Assembly: GCA_011503125.2 (NCBI GenBank)
Contig: WWBZ02000016.1
Coordinates: 1,054,001 to 1,118,000, forward strand
Source: Botryosphaeria dothidea
Taxonomy: Eukaryota; Ascomycota; Dothideomycetes; Botryosphaeriales; Botryosphaeriaceae
Reading direction: 5' to 3'
DNA: 64,000 nt
A model generated the notes under the pieces. The model searched no databases and had not been told where the DNA came from. It worked only from the letters and a program-made list of their open reading frames with translations. Below, piece by piece: positions 47,937 to 58,476 of the stretch. Position numbers and translations under genes: made by a program. Positions within the stretch are counted from its first letter, which is position 1; every line of letters starts with the position of its first letter.

Positions 47937-48876
47937 ATGGCTTCTGACGGGCCGTACAAGTACGACCCCAGCACCACGGCCGCGGTGCTCTTTGCCATCA
48001 TCTTCTGCATCCCCACAATATGGCACTGCATCCAATGCGTCCGCACTCGTAGCTGGTACTTCATCGCCCTGATAATCGGCGGGTTCTGTACGTACCTCCC
48101 GCCCAATTCCAACCCTTCGTCTTCCAGAAGACCCATCCCATCGCCCTCGCGGCCTCGCCATCGACTAACAGCCCCGACCACGCGCAGTCGAAATAATCGG
48201 CTACACCACCCGCGCCATCACCACCAAAGACGTCGACAACAAAGCCGCTTACATCATCCAAACCCTCACCATCCTCCTCGCGCCCGCCCTCTTCGCCGCG
48301 TCCATGTACATGCTCCTCGGCCGCCTCGTCGTCGTCACGCGCAGCCAGCGCCTCTCGCTCATCCGCCCCAACTGGCTCACCAAGATCTTCGTCGGCGGCG
48401 ACGTGCTGTCCTTCCTGATCCAGTGCCTGGGCGGCGGCGTGCTCGCCACGCAGGCCACGGCCGACAAGCCCGACCAGAGCAAGCTCGACCTCGGCGAGAA
48501 CATCATCGTGGTCGGCCTGTTCGTGCAGCTGGTCTTCTTCGGCCTCTTCCTCATCGTCGGGGGGTGGTGGGCGCGGCGCCTGCGGCGCGAGTCGAGCGGC
48601 AAGAACGACGGCAGCGGCGGCGTGCCGTGGAAGAAGCACTTCGTGGTGCTGATGGCGGCGAGCTTCCTGGTGTTTGTGCGGAGCGCCTTCAGGGTGATTG
48701 AGTATCTGGGCGGCAGTGACGGTTACCTGTTGAGCCACGAGTGGCCCGCGTATGTTTTCGACGCGGCGTTGATGTACACCGTGATGGTCCTCTTCAATAC
48801 GACGCATCCGAGCGAGGTGACGCGCTTCTTGAAGATGCCAGAAGGGCAGATCGAGATTGGTCTGGTAAGGGGTTAG
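47937..48876 (+). CDS. RTA1-like lipid-translocating membrane protein
   Basis: Exons 47937-48087 and 48188-48876 join to 279 residues. Seven hydrophobic segments are visible, with RTA1-family landmarks: YKYDPSTTAAVLFAIIF near the start, FFEIIGYTTRAI, ILLAPALFAASMYMLLGRLV, FVGGDVLSFLIQCLGGGVLA, FRVIEYLGGSDGYLLSHEW and YVFDAALMYTVMVLFNTTHP. RTA1-family proteins are fungal plasma membrane proteins tied to resistance to aminocholesterol drugs and lipid movement; their biochemical activity is not settled. A GGTAAGGG string just before the stop at 48874 could be a donor for one more short exon, but none is needed. The intron is 100 nt. Convergent with the Zn2Cys6 regulator, with stops 91 nt apart. 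Confidence 0.92.
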
Positions 48877-48967
48877 ATGGGGGATAGAGGCGCCGTCTTT
48901 TCTGCCTTTTTCTTTGCTTTGACGCGTCAACGTTGTGCATAATGTATCGTATGAAAAACAGTAAATG

Positions 48968-50693
48968 TTAGCTAGATAACCACGCATTCACTTCCCGCGC
49001 CTGCTCTTCAATGAAGGGCCTCCAGCTCTCTGGCAGCCGCTTCAGAATGATCCTCATCAAACCTTTCCCCCATCCCGTCGCCCACCACAGCCCTTCCAAT
49101 CTGTTTACTAGCACTGCCCACTGCGCCAACAGCATTAACGCTCCTGGCCTATCCGCACAAAGATAGTCGATGTACTGGTCCTCTACGATGTTGACCCAGA
49201 CCAAAGCCGTTCCCACCAAGTCGGTCGCGTCATCGGGGGCATGAGCGTTCGCGGTCCAGTGCTTCAGGAGCTTCAGCGCAGCAACATACGTCGTACGCTC
49301 CTCCAGGCTCTCGACCAGCGTGCTGTCGCTCAACACCTCGCCCAGCAGCGCGAATCGCGGCTCGAACTCCAGCGGCAGCGGCCAGTCTTCCTTTTCCTTC
49401 CTGAACATGGCGCCCACCGGGGATTCGAGGACCCACTCCAGCACGTTGTCCTGCATCAGCAACTTCGGCACTCCGCGCATCAGCCGGATCCAGTTTCCAA
49501 GATTGTCGAAGTTGAGTGTCGTAGCTGCGTCGGCCCCTGCGCTGTCGAGTTGATGCATGGAGCCGAGCGTGAAGAGGGCGAGAAAGCTGGAGATTATGAA
49601 GGCCCCGGGTGCGTTGGTGCGTGTAATGTGCTCGACCCTTTTGCGCAGATCACGAATGACCATGTCTTGGTGCATCATGGCTACCGTGACGTAATGCCTT
49701 CGTTGAGGCAGCTCCGACGCGAGGTGTGCGCGATGGAGCGCGGTGATGGCGAGGATGCTGTGCATGACTGGTGGGTCTGAAAACGCGGTGCACATGGCAG
49801 CCTGCCGATGTGTTTCCATAAAGAAAGGCCGGGCGGAGAAGGTTGTACTAGTTGAGACCATGTAATGGTAGAGAAGCTCCATGTCCTCGATCGTGAAGTT
49901 CGTCCCTGGAGGTGCCTGGACGGGTGGGACTACACTTGTGCCGTGCCCGTTTGCATAATAATGGTTGGAATAAGGCGACTGCGCATCATTACTTCCCGGA
50001 GTTGACATCCTCGAGCGACTGGAGGTGCTCTGCGGGTATTGAGGCGTTAGCAGCTGGAGGCTGCATTTCGTCCCTCGGCGGATGCATTTGGCGCAAGATG
50101 GTCGTTGTTCATCGCACTGGCAACCTGTCAGCGATGTTTTCAACTGCCTGATGCCGCTTGACGGTATCGAAATGAGTATTGAGGCATGGGTGACAGAAAC
50201 GACCGCATCCAGCGTCGTGTCCTGATGACCCACATCTCAGAGAAGAAGACCACTGATTGCTGAGAAGTGCTTGTGTGGATGTGTAGAAGCGCTCAACGAT
50301 TGACGAGCAGCAGAACTCGCTGCCCTCTGCTGATGGACATTTCTTCATGCAAGGTCTTGACCATGAGTCGCTCCTTTCGCCTAGTCCTTCTTCGTATCTG
50401 TCTCCGGATCGGAAATCCTCGTCATACCCCTGATCTCGAAGGTGCTACTATGCTCCTTCTAGGCCGGTAGCCACGAATAAATCTCCTCTGGAGAAGCAAC
50501 TCCGAAAATTGGGGGCCATTTCGAATGGAATGCAAGTAAGAAAAAGGAATATGTGGACGGAAGGTCGGCATAATCCGAGTTTCTCAGGTTGACATACTTT
50601 TACATGGCGTTCTTTGCACTGAATGCATCCGGTACGCGTCTTCGTATGCGGTCTCCTGGTTCCAGATGGTCGGACTGTATGCTCTGCTGACAT
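48968..50693 (-). CDS. Zn2Cys6 transcription factor, UPC2-like class
   Basis: Exons 50693-50598 and 50116-48968 join in phase 0 to 414 residues. The zinc cluster is split by the intron: CIQCKERHVK in exon 1 and CDEQRPSCAKCIRRGTKC in exon 2 give a perfect Cx2Cx6Cx6Cx2Cx6C. A Ser/Pro/Asn linker follows, then the effector region (LLYHYMVSTSTTFSARPFFM; FSDPPVMHSILAITALHRAH) of the type found in sterol-regulatory UPC2-like and related regulators. The intron is 481 nt, far longer than others here, so an extra exon or nested intron cannot be excluded. It lies beside an RTA1-family gene, but co-regulation is only a guess. Confidence 0.82.
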
Positions 50694-51894
50694 GGCGGCG
50701 GCAAGATGCAGGAGAAATGGTGGGGCTTCTCGAAGTGACGGACATGTCGAGGCCTTAGGGACTATTTCGCTGCATGGGAAGGCCGCATTGACGGCGTCTT
50801 GGAGGTGAGTCCGGGGGTGCTTGGAGGGAAAAAGTTAATCCCTGGTTGGCTAGCGAGCGGAAAGGGATCACGCCACGCCGTCAAGGTCATGGACTGGAAG
50901 AGGCTGCACCACGGTGCCTGCTAGCCTTATCTGCCCTAATACGGGACGAGCCACCCCACTGGGTCCACGCGTCCATCGCGCCTCCTCGCGCTTGCATATG
51001 CCGTCAGTGTACCTTTGATCGCCATTATTTTGTGGGCCCCGAGATCATCCACGCTGTTCTCTTCCAGTTCCCCCTCGAAACACCACCTGTAAATGCCAAT
51101 TCAGCCTTTCACCTAAAATGTTCTCCTTCTTTCTTTTCAAACCAGTACCCTACGTTCCACAGTATAGCCGCACTCGGGGCAAAGCAGACAGAACACCGAA
51201 GGCTTGACAGCAAGAACGCATAGTCAATCTGCTACAGCCGTTGAAACCCAAAAGTCTAACAGACCCGACCAAGATATGCTTGGTTTATAACGAAACCGTT
51301 CGGTAAAGTTCATCCGCACCGTGAGCGGTAGGCCTATGGGAGATCCTCGCGTCATGTCAAGAACCAAATTTTGGGTAGCTGAGATTACTGCTCGGCCATT
51401 GGCTGATGATCCTATTGGACATACACACTATAGTGAGACCTGAAGCACTCCCCCATTTCCCCAGACTTGACAGATCGTGGGTTTGGGAATACCATGTCCA
51501 CGCCCTCGAAACGGCATTCCCCGCATCGGCCATGCCGGAACCGCAGGTTGGCGATCCATCTTGGGAATGCTGTGCGGGACATCCGCAGCCGTTAGATCTC
51601 CGGGAAACCTGTACCATACTTTCGGTTTGTGGGCCGCTCCAGCCGCGGGAACATCCCTTCAAAAAGTCCGAGCCTCTCTTGTTGCCTGCAGCGGCCCATA
51701 TCTCCTGCAGACATGGCTCGGCCTTCTTCAGGCAAGCAACGATCTTCAAGGTACCAGTGGCAGCCCTCTTGCGGCGGGTTCCCCGGGAGCACCGATCTTA
51801 TAACGATAGGCGCCCGCCAACACGCACCAACTCTGTTAGTGAATACTTGATCCTCCCCGGCCGAGAAGAAGGCCTATTCTTGGGATAAGCTTCC

Positions 51895-51913
51895 GGGGGG
51901 GAGGGGGGGAGGG
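51895..51913 (+). other. G-rich tract with G-quadruplex potential
   Basis: Seven G, A, seven G, A, three G in a row. The tracts can supply four runs of three G with short loops. Location is intergenic. Confidence 0.5.
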
Positions 51914-52661
51914 TAACTACTGCATGCAACAACAGCACCAGCTTCCCCAAGCTTTCCAACAAGCGCAGGAGTACGTCATGGGACCTTCAGCCGTCTATTT
52001 TTGAGAAGGTAGCTTGTCTCGACAACGGTCGCACAACAAAGGGGTGATACGCCTTGGACTACGCCGTGCCAGCATCGGCATCGGCTTTTGAAACCTTTCC
52101 AGTTCACCGGAAACCCCGCAAATCGTCTCCTGGGCATGGGGGCGGACGTTTGATTATGCTACACAGCCAATCTTAACCCGGCCCCCCGCACTTTCCGCGT
52201 GTGTCTCATCCGCGCAAGTGACCACACCTTTTTCCTGGTATTTTGGCCGAGCTCCTGCTCAATTTTCACCTTAATGTCAAGAAGATCTGCAAGTGGAAGG
52301 TATTCCCGTCGATAAGCTTTCCGCCGCGCCAGGAAATTGGTAGTGCTCCCTTCAAGCGAGAAGGTGCGTGCGAAGATATGCTGAGAAATCATGAGCGGAA
52401 TTGCGGAAGTAGCCCTCATCCAAAAGGTCGCAAAGGCTCGGAAAAGCCGCTGGTGAGACATCATTTTCACTTTTCCGACGTCGAACGATCTCCCAAAGAA
52501 GACCTTGTCCCGGTATTAGTTCGGAGACGCCTCCCCCCGGCGCAGGTCATGCCCGGAAGAAGAAATAGAAAGAGAAATTGCGCAAAGGACTTATGCTTAC
52601 CAGTCTCGCCTGTCACGAGCTTAAGTAGGGAATGAAGGGAAAAGGTAGATACGTCCCCGCC

Positions 52662-52690
52662 GCCCACCGGCGAAAGTGCCCACCGGCGAA
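52662..52690. repeat. 13-nt direct repeat with 3-nt spacer
   Basis: GCCCACCGGCGAA occurs at 52662-52674 and again at 52678-52690, separated by AGT. Exact copies; no adjacent element is recognisable. Confidence 0.7.
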
Positions 52691-53361
52691 CACTGGCTGC
52701 AAGGGACATAAGCGTCAACCACACCATCACATGGACAATATCTCCTTTTCGCCGCTCTATTTATGTCAGCTATGTTGAAAGTTGTTGAACTTCGCAGACA
52801 TCCTTTGGGGGTGATGCTATTCATAGATGCGGAGGCAGAATTAAGAATCGAAACACCACCTCCAAACCATGCAATGGAGGAATATGAGTTCCATGCAGGC
52901 ATGCCAAAAAAGAAACCATCAGAAATAAAGAAAAAAAAGCAACGAGAAAGAACGACTAGAGAAGGCCAAGATGAAGAGAGGTCGGAAAAACCCTTCGCCT
53001 GCCATGGTCCTCGGCATGGTCATTGGTGGGCATTTTTACCCAGTCCAGACCGCTGCAGGCTTGGATCTCCGTAACTCCTAATATATCCTGCGCATACCCG
53101 CTGCGATGCACGAAATCGCACAAACTTGTCATTCTCTTCGCAATCTAAACATCAGAATGGCATGCACCAGCCCTGCATAGCCTCCTACCTTTTGGCTTAA
53201 TACCCAGATATCCCTGTCCAATTTCAATTTCCACATCATGAAGCGCCCAATGCTTTCTCCCAACACCCAATCCATCCACGATATGCCGACATTGCCTCAC
53301 CATCCTACCTCACGTACGTGTTGCCAAGTCCTCGACGTCCCCAAAATATGCACACGCACTC

Positions 53362-55228
53362 TCACGGCAAATACCTACTCCTCAACGCCTGACTAATCGT
53401 ACTCATCTTACTCAACCCGCCCTGGTGCTGCATGTGGCTCAACAGCTGCTCCTCCAACGCACTCTGCGTCACACTCGCATCTGTCAAAGAAAGAAAAAAG
53501 GTTAACGAAACAAAACCCCAACCGAAACCCCCGCTAAGCAAATTTCCTCGCAGCGATCCACTCACCATCCAAATCACTAAAACTGCTCCCCATGCTCGGC
53601 GTCCCCTCGCTGCCCTCCCTGCGCCTCGGACTCAGCCGTGCCAGCTCCGCCCTGTGCCGCGGACTCAACGCGCCGCTCGGAGGCCCGCCGCCGCTCGTGG
53701 CGGACGAGGGCGAGTACTGCGCCGTGACGGTGCCGGCGCGGCGCTTCTGCCGGCGCGCGGCGAACGCGCCTTTGGGTGTCGTGGGGTTGGCCGCGGACCC
53801 GGAGCTGGCGCGGGGCCGGTTGCCGTCGACGCCGTCGGTGCTGCCGGGGGCGTCGCTGGCCGAGGTGAAGGACGAGTCCATGGTGGCGCTGCGGACGGGC
53901 TGCTTGCCGGCGGCGACGGAGGAGAGAGTGGGGCGAGAAGGAGCGGCGGCGGACGAGCGCTGCTGCTGCTCGTGGTGGTGCGTTTGGGCGCGGCGAGGGG
54001 CGGCGGACGAGCCTTGTTGGTGTCGGGCGGTCGGGGCGGTGCGGCGGCGCGTGGGCACGGCGAAGGGGAGGAACTCGTCGTCGTCCTCGTCGTCATCATC
54101 GCCGTCGGAGCGCTCGTCGCCGGCGCGGTCGCCGTAGTCGGTGGTGTCGTCGTACTCGATATCTACGTCGTCCAGGCGGGGAAGGCCTGGCTTCGCGGGG
54201 CGCGACATGAAGCGCGGGGGCCGCCGGAAGACTTGACTCCGGCGGATGGGGTTGTCTTTGCCATCGTCCGTAGACGACGAGTCCGAGTCAGATTGAGACA
54301 TGTTCGTAGACGTCGGGCTGACAGTCCTGCTCTGGTTACGGCTCGCTTCCGTCGTCGGCTCCAGCGTCGGCGACGCCCTCTTGGGAGCAGGCGGGAACGG
54401 AGAACGGAACGAGCTACGCAGCGGCTGGCGCGGGCTCTGCGGCGGCGGCGGCGGCTGCTGCTGCTGAAGGCGGCTCTGGGTGATCGTAGTCGTCGACGGC
54501 GTCCGCGAGAGTTGTCCTGCACGAGCGAAATCAGCCTTACTCTCCTTCCCGCTCAACGCATCTATCCTACCTCCCACCACCGGCGTCCCGGCACCCATCC
54601 TGCCGCCCGGCGCCGGGCTGTCCCTCGCACCCGACCTTATCGACAGCGCACTCGTCGTCCTGGGGCCGCCCACACCACCCCCGCTGCCCCCCCTCTTCAT
54701 CGGCACACCGCCCACATTCCCGCTCCCGCTCGCCCCGGTGGTATTCGCCCCGCCGCTCGCAGGCCCGACCTTCCGCATCTGCGCCCTGACGTGCTGCAAA
54801 TGGCGCTCGTACAGCCAGGCGGCCTGCTGCAGGATGAAGCTCTGGCCGACCTCGAAGCGGGCGGCCAGCTCCTGCCAGTCGATCTCGCGCCGGCCGCCCG
54901 CGCCCGCCATCGGCCGGCTGATGATTTTCCAGAGTGCTTGATCTTTGGTAGCATCCCACTCGACCTGCGCCGGGTCGACGAAGTCGCCGCGTGGGAAAGG
55001 TAGCCGCACCAGCACCGTGTAATGCACCTTCTGCTCAACCAGCGGCATGCCGCCGGCGGTGCTAGAGCGCTTAGCGGCGACGGTGGCATTGTTCGGTATC
55101 GTGATGTTCGAGAGGGTGCGCGTACGGAAGTGCTGGGCGGACGAGGGGTTGGAGGAGGAGGACGACGGGGGAGCAGCTGTTGATTGGGGAGGTGGAGCTC
55201 CTGCGGCTGTGGGTGTGGGTGGTGCCAT
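53362..55228 (-). CDS. ATG29: Autophagy protein Atg29
   Basis: Exons 55228-53566 and 53480-53362 join to 593 residues. The Atg29 domain spans about residues 69-155 (HYTVLVRLPFPRGDFVDPAQ; DIDW-like IDWQELAARFEV; FILQQAAWLYERHLQHVRAQ). The rest is a long Ser/Pro/Arg/Asp-rich disordered region with many phosphorylatable serines. A conserved-looking tail follows (SFSDLDDASVTQSALEEQLL; SKMSTISQALRSRYLP), completed only by the 85-nt intron join. Atg29 with Atg17 and Atg31 scaffolds the phagophore assembly site under starvation, downstream of TORC1, whose KOG1 subunit also lies in this window. Yeast Atg29 has 213 residues; the extra length is in the disordered part. A 523-codon ORF on the opposite strand is a GC-bias shadow. 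Confidence 0.93.
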
Positions 55229-55686
55229 CCTGGTGGCTTGAAGTGAGTATTTGGTTTAGTAGAAGCCCTTCAGCTCCTGATGAAGGAGCCGTCTTTGTAG
55301 CCGAAATACTGAGCTGGGAAATGGGTTGTTGCGTCGCAAGCAGGTCATAGGATGGCGTGTAGTCCGAGGTGCAGCTCCCCCGGCTGCCTGATAAGATAAG
55401 CCTTCCCCGGACTCGTGCCGCTTTCGGCCCGAGTCCGCCGATCACGGAGGCTTCTGTAGTGGCATGTTATGGCGGATGTTTGGTGGTGTTAGAGTGTATA
55501 TTCTGTGGCGGTTGAATTTGTGCCTCTATCTGCGTTGCTTGGTAGTCGCAGCTGTGTTGAAAAATATGAAAAAATGTCTCTTACGTTCGCTGTGCTATGC
55601 TTTCCCTGCCGTTTTATCCCAATCCAATCCACTTATAACGCCATCAATGCAAGAAATTGCGTATCGCTTATCCCAGGTCAAACTTC
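55229..55686. other. ATG29 promoter and 3' flank of MET1-type gene
   Basis: 458 nt between two leftward genes. Right of 55460 it is T-rich, as expected for the MET1 3' end. No gene seen. Confidence 0.45.
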
Positions 55687-57379
55687 TCATGCAGCAACGG
55701 CCTCTGCTTCCTTCAGCTTCTCCAGATCGCCTTCAACGCCGAGTTCCCCGAATGCTTTGAAGCCTTCTTCAACAACCCACTTCTGACCTCCCTTCCAAAG
55801 AACTTCGCAAGCAGAGCCAACTACAAGCAGACCCGGGGGCCTGCTACCTTCTTCCTCGACCGCCGTGCACACGTATTCCAATGTCGTCCTGATGACACGC
55901 TGATCGGGGCAGCTCGCGCGCTCCAACACCGCGCATGGCGTCTCCTTCGGCCACTTCTTCGCCTCGTCCAAGACCAGACTGTCAATAAGCGCAGATAGCC
56001 TATGCAGAGCCATGAGGAACACCACGGTCCGAGTCGGTACATACGCGGGCGGATCGGGAGCAGCGCCCTTCCTGCCCGTACCGGTACAGATCAGGACTTG
56101 GTCGGCAACGCTGCGGTGGGTGGGCGGAATGGCCGCGAACAACGGCGCGCTGAGCGCAGACGTGATGCCGGGCAAGACGATCGGGATGTGACCATGTGCG
56201 CGGAAGAAGTCGTACTCCTCAGCACCGCGGCCGTAGATGTACGGGTCGCCCTGCTTGAGGCGCACTACAGTCTTGCCTGCTTGCAGTCCCTCGAGGCCCA
56301 TCTGGAGCAGCTCTTCCTGCGCTTTATCGGCATTTCCGGGGAACTTTCGAGCGATGAAGACAGTAGTGCGGCGCGGAACAAGGGCAAGAACAGGCTCTGG
56401 AACAAGCTTGTCGGCCAGAATGAGGTCTGCAGAGAGAATGGCCTTGTGAGTCGCGCGGGTAAGAAGATCGGGATTGCCGGGACCAGAGCCAGCGAGGACA
56501 ATGCGGCCTTTTCTGCGACGCTGATCCACGGCACCCGGATCAAGACCAGAGCTTTCTGAGTTGCTGTAGCTGCGCAGCACAGCTTCCACATCCTCGTCTG
56601 TAATGCCTGCTAGCCGGCGAAGAGGCCAATATTCACAGATCTGGGCCAGCCAGCGCATTCGCCGACCGCGCGCCGCCTCCGCATCTTCCGGAGTGACCAG
56701 CTTGTTGAAGTTGGCATTCTGCCCGGCCTCGTCCTCCTCAGCCTCGGGATCCATGGACAGCTCTGCGGCATGATCCTCTTCCCATATCCTTCTCCGCATC
56801 ACACCAAGTCTGTCGACTGCTTGGCCAAGGTCCGAGGGCAGCGAGGCCGCAATCTCACGGCGTATCCGAGCGGAGAGCTTGCAGCCCTTGCCCGAGGTTG
56901 TCACACCGACCTGGAGCGGGCCGTCCGTGTATGTGGAGAGGAGCGAGAACGTGCAAAGGTTTGGAGCGTCGGTAACATTGACTAGTATTCTTAGGCGTCG
57001 ACACATGGTGGAGATATGCGTGCCTGTAGGACGTCAGTCAGCAACCAGCCCATGCCAGCCCATTGTCTGTGCAAAACATACTCAGTGCACTCTTGCCGCC
57101 AAGTGTCACGAAGACAGCATCGACCACGCGATCCACTTCTTCCCTCCCCAGAGTCGTGAGGTCGTCATCCTTGAAGTCGCGCTTCACCCAAGCAACTTCG
57201 CCCTCGTCGATGCGCTTCATGAGACCATAGTGTATGCTCGCATTCTCGGGTGCAATGAGCACTGGTCTGGCGCCGACTTCGAGAGAGCGCGTGCAGCGGG
57301 CGCCTGCAAGTGGGTTGGAGCCGATTATCAGGTGGACGTGGTCTGTCGAGTCGACAGCCGTGAGTAACGCGGGAGCCAT
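55687..57379 (-). CDS. MET1: Uroporphyrinogen-III C-methyltransferase with Met8-like N-terminal domain
   Basis: Exons 57379-57082 and 57023-55687 join to 544 residues. Residues 1-260 resemble the NAD-binding siroheme synthase domain: VHLIIGSNPLAGARCTRSLE, RDFKDDDL, FVTLGGKSALS, CRRLRILVNVTDAPNLCTF. From about 275 the SAM-dependent tetrapyrrole methylase domain begins: GRIVLAGSGPGNPDLLTRA, ADLILADKLV, VRLKQGDPYIYGRGAEE, GHIPIVLPGITSALSAP, VLICTGTGRKG. The enzyme makes precorrin-2 for siroheme, the cofactor of sulfite and nitrite reductases. The fusion of Met8-like and Met1-like parts resembles bacterial CysG. Whether the N-terminal part retains dehydrogenase or ferrochelatase activity cannot be told from sequence. 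The intron is 58 nt. Confidence 0.93.
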
Positions 57380-57685
57380 GCGTGGCGGCGGGGCAGTGGA
57401 CGCGCTTCAATGGAGGAAAAAGAATAGCAATTCCATAGGTCAAGGGAGACAGCGAAAGCCTGCACACCCAGAGCACGGCGAGGGAGGCAACAGAGGTAAG
57501 TAATGCAGCGTGCAGAGCCGGAGGGTTATCGGAGCGGCGGCCATAATAATTAGTTATGGGTCACCATTCGCGCGACGGCCTTTGAAGAATTTCCAGCGAA
57601 TGACCGATGGCGCAATCGCAAAATCGCCGCCCAGCGTTCTTATCGATACGTCCGCCTTTCCGTCTTCGGCGTAGTGCGGAGATGC
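57380..57685. promoter_or_regulatory. MET1 upstream region with bZIP-like open frame
   Basis: 306 nt upstream of the leftward MET1-type gene. From 57554 one plus-strand frame is open and runs into the small ORF to the right; it encodes NDRWRNRKIAAQRSYR at 57599-57646, reminiscent of a damaged fungal bZIP basic region. Confidence 0.35.
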
Positions 57686-58117
57686 ATGCCCGCGGAAAAA
57701 GCTGAGAGCCAAGCTGCCGCAAACCAACTTCTCCGGCGAAGCCCCAAGATAACGCCCTCTGCTGTGCCATTGGAAGATATCTCGCGGCCAGACAGCGTGT
57801 TCTGCCCAAATGTTGACACCGCGGAGAATTCGACTCAACCATCTCCTGATGTCGCCGTGAGCAGCGGCAGTATTGGCATTTGCTGTGGCGCGCCAACGGC
57901 TGCCGACTTTGCCGATACCACGATGAACCGCTTCGGCAACCCGAATCCCGAGACCATTGACTGGCTCCTAGGAAATGGATCAGTCACAAGTCGTTTTCCA
58001 GGCAGATATCAGTCGCAATCTGACAGCTGCCACGTGCCGGTAGCCAACATGACTGCGACCGAAAATTTCGACATAATCTTAAGTGAACTGAAAAGTATGC
58101 CGAGTCTTCGCAATTAA
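57686..58117 (+). CDS. Hypothetical protein, possible bZIP relic (uncertain)
   Basis: From the first in-frame ATG the ORF has 143 residues. The frame is open back to 57554 without an ATG, so an upstream exon or a broken gene is likely. Features seen: an Ala/Gln/Arg-rich start, a Ser/Thr-rich middle, and a C-terminal part containing RFGNPNPETIDWLLGNGS and a final amphipathic stretch (FDIILSELKSMPSLRN). Upstream in frame lies the bZIP-like string NDRWRNRKIAAQRSYR, which lacks the expected QNR spacing before AQRSYR. No family is recognised with confidence. It may be a pseudogene. Confidence 0.3.
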   Translation: MPAEKAESQAAANQLLRRSPKITPSAVPLEDISRPDSVFCPNVDTAENSTQPSPDVAVSSGSIGICCGAPTAADFADTTMNRFGNPNPETIDWLLGNGSVTSRFPGRYQSQSDSCHVPVANMTATENFDIILSELKSMPSLRN

Positions 58118-58476
58118 GCACAGGGATATCGAGGTCATGCATGAACAGGATTTAAACATAGTACTTAGCTCATTGTCGTTGGTGGATTGTCTATAGACTG
58201 CGCGTAACGATCGTGTTCGTGATGGTATCCAACTACATTACAAAATATCATTAAACTCCAAAATGTGCTTTCAAGTATAGAACGCTCATGTCGCTTGAAC
58301 TGGCCGCCAAATTCATGTACATGACAGATCGTGTCGACTTGGTCCTGCCTCAAAGCAATTCAAGTCGTGGTATCATTTCAGTTTTTTTTTGTTTTGCTTT
58401 GGTCCCCCAATACGGTCGATGGGGAATGCTTTCATAATTTTGTTCCCCTTTCTTCATTGTCGATTGTTATCACCAT
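58118..58476. other. Intergenic, AT-rich
   Basis: 359 nt; AT-rich with a T run near 58382-58390. 3' flank of the SUR7-like gene. Nothing else seen. Confidence 0.45.

Larger units (their letters stand above)
50694..53361. other. 2.7 kb without a recognisable gene
   Basis: Left part: promoter of the leftward Zn2Cys6 gene. The remainder holds overlapping ORFs of up to 160 codons on both strands with no recognisable domain, a G-rich tract (51895-51913) and a 13-nt direct repeat (52662-52690). The right end is the 3' flank of ATG29. It could contain a lineage-specific gene with introns that I cannot resolve. Confidence 0.4.

Noticed and set aside
48061..48987. 308-codon minus-strand ORF over the RTA1 gene
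   Set aside because: Glu/Ala/Asp/His-rich shadow of a GC-biased membrane-protein gene.
54510..54533. Candidate 24-nt intron in ATG29 (GTAAGG...TGCAG)
   Set aside because: Far too short for a spliceosomal intron; the frame is open through it.
53432..55003. 523-codon plus-strand ORF opposite ATG29
   Set aside because: Repetitive Arg/Gly/Val composition, no domain, fully antisense to a gene with clear motifs.
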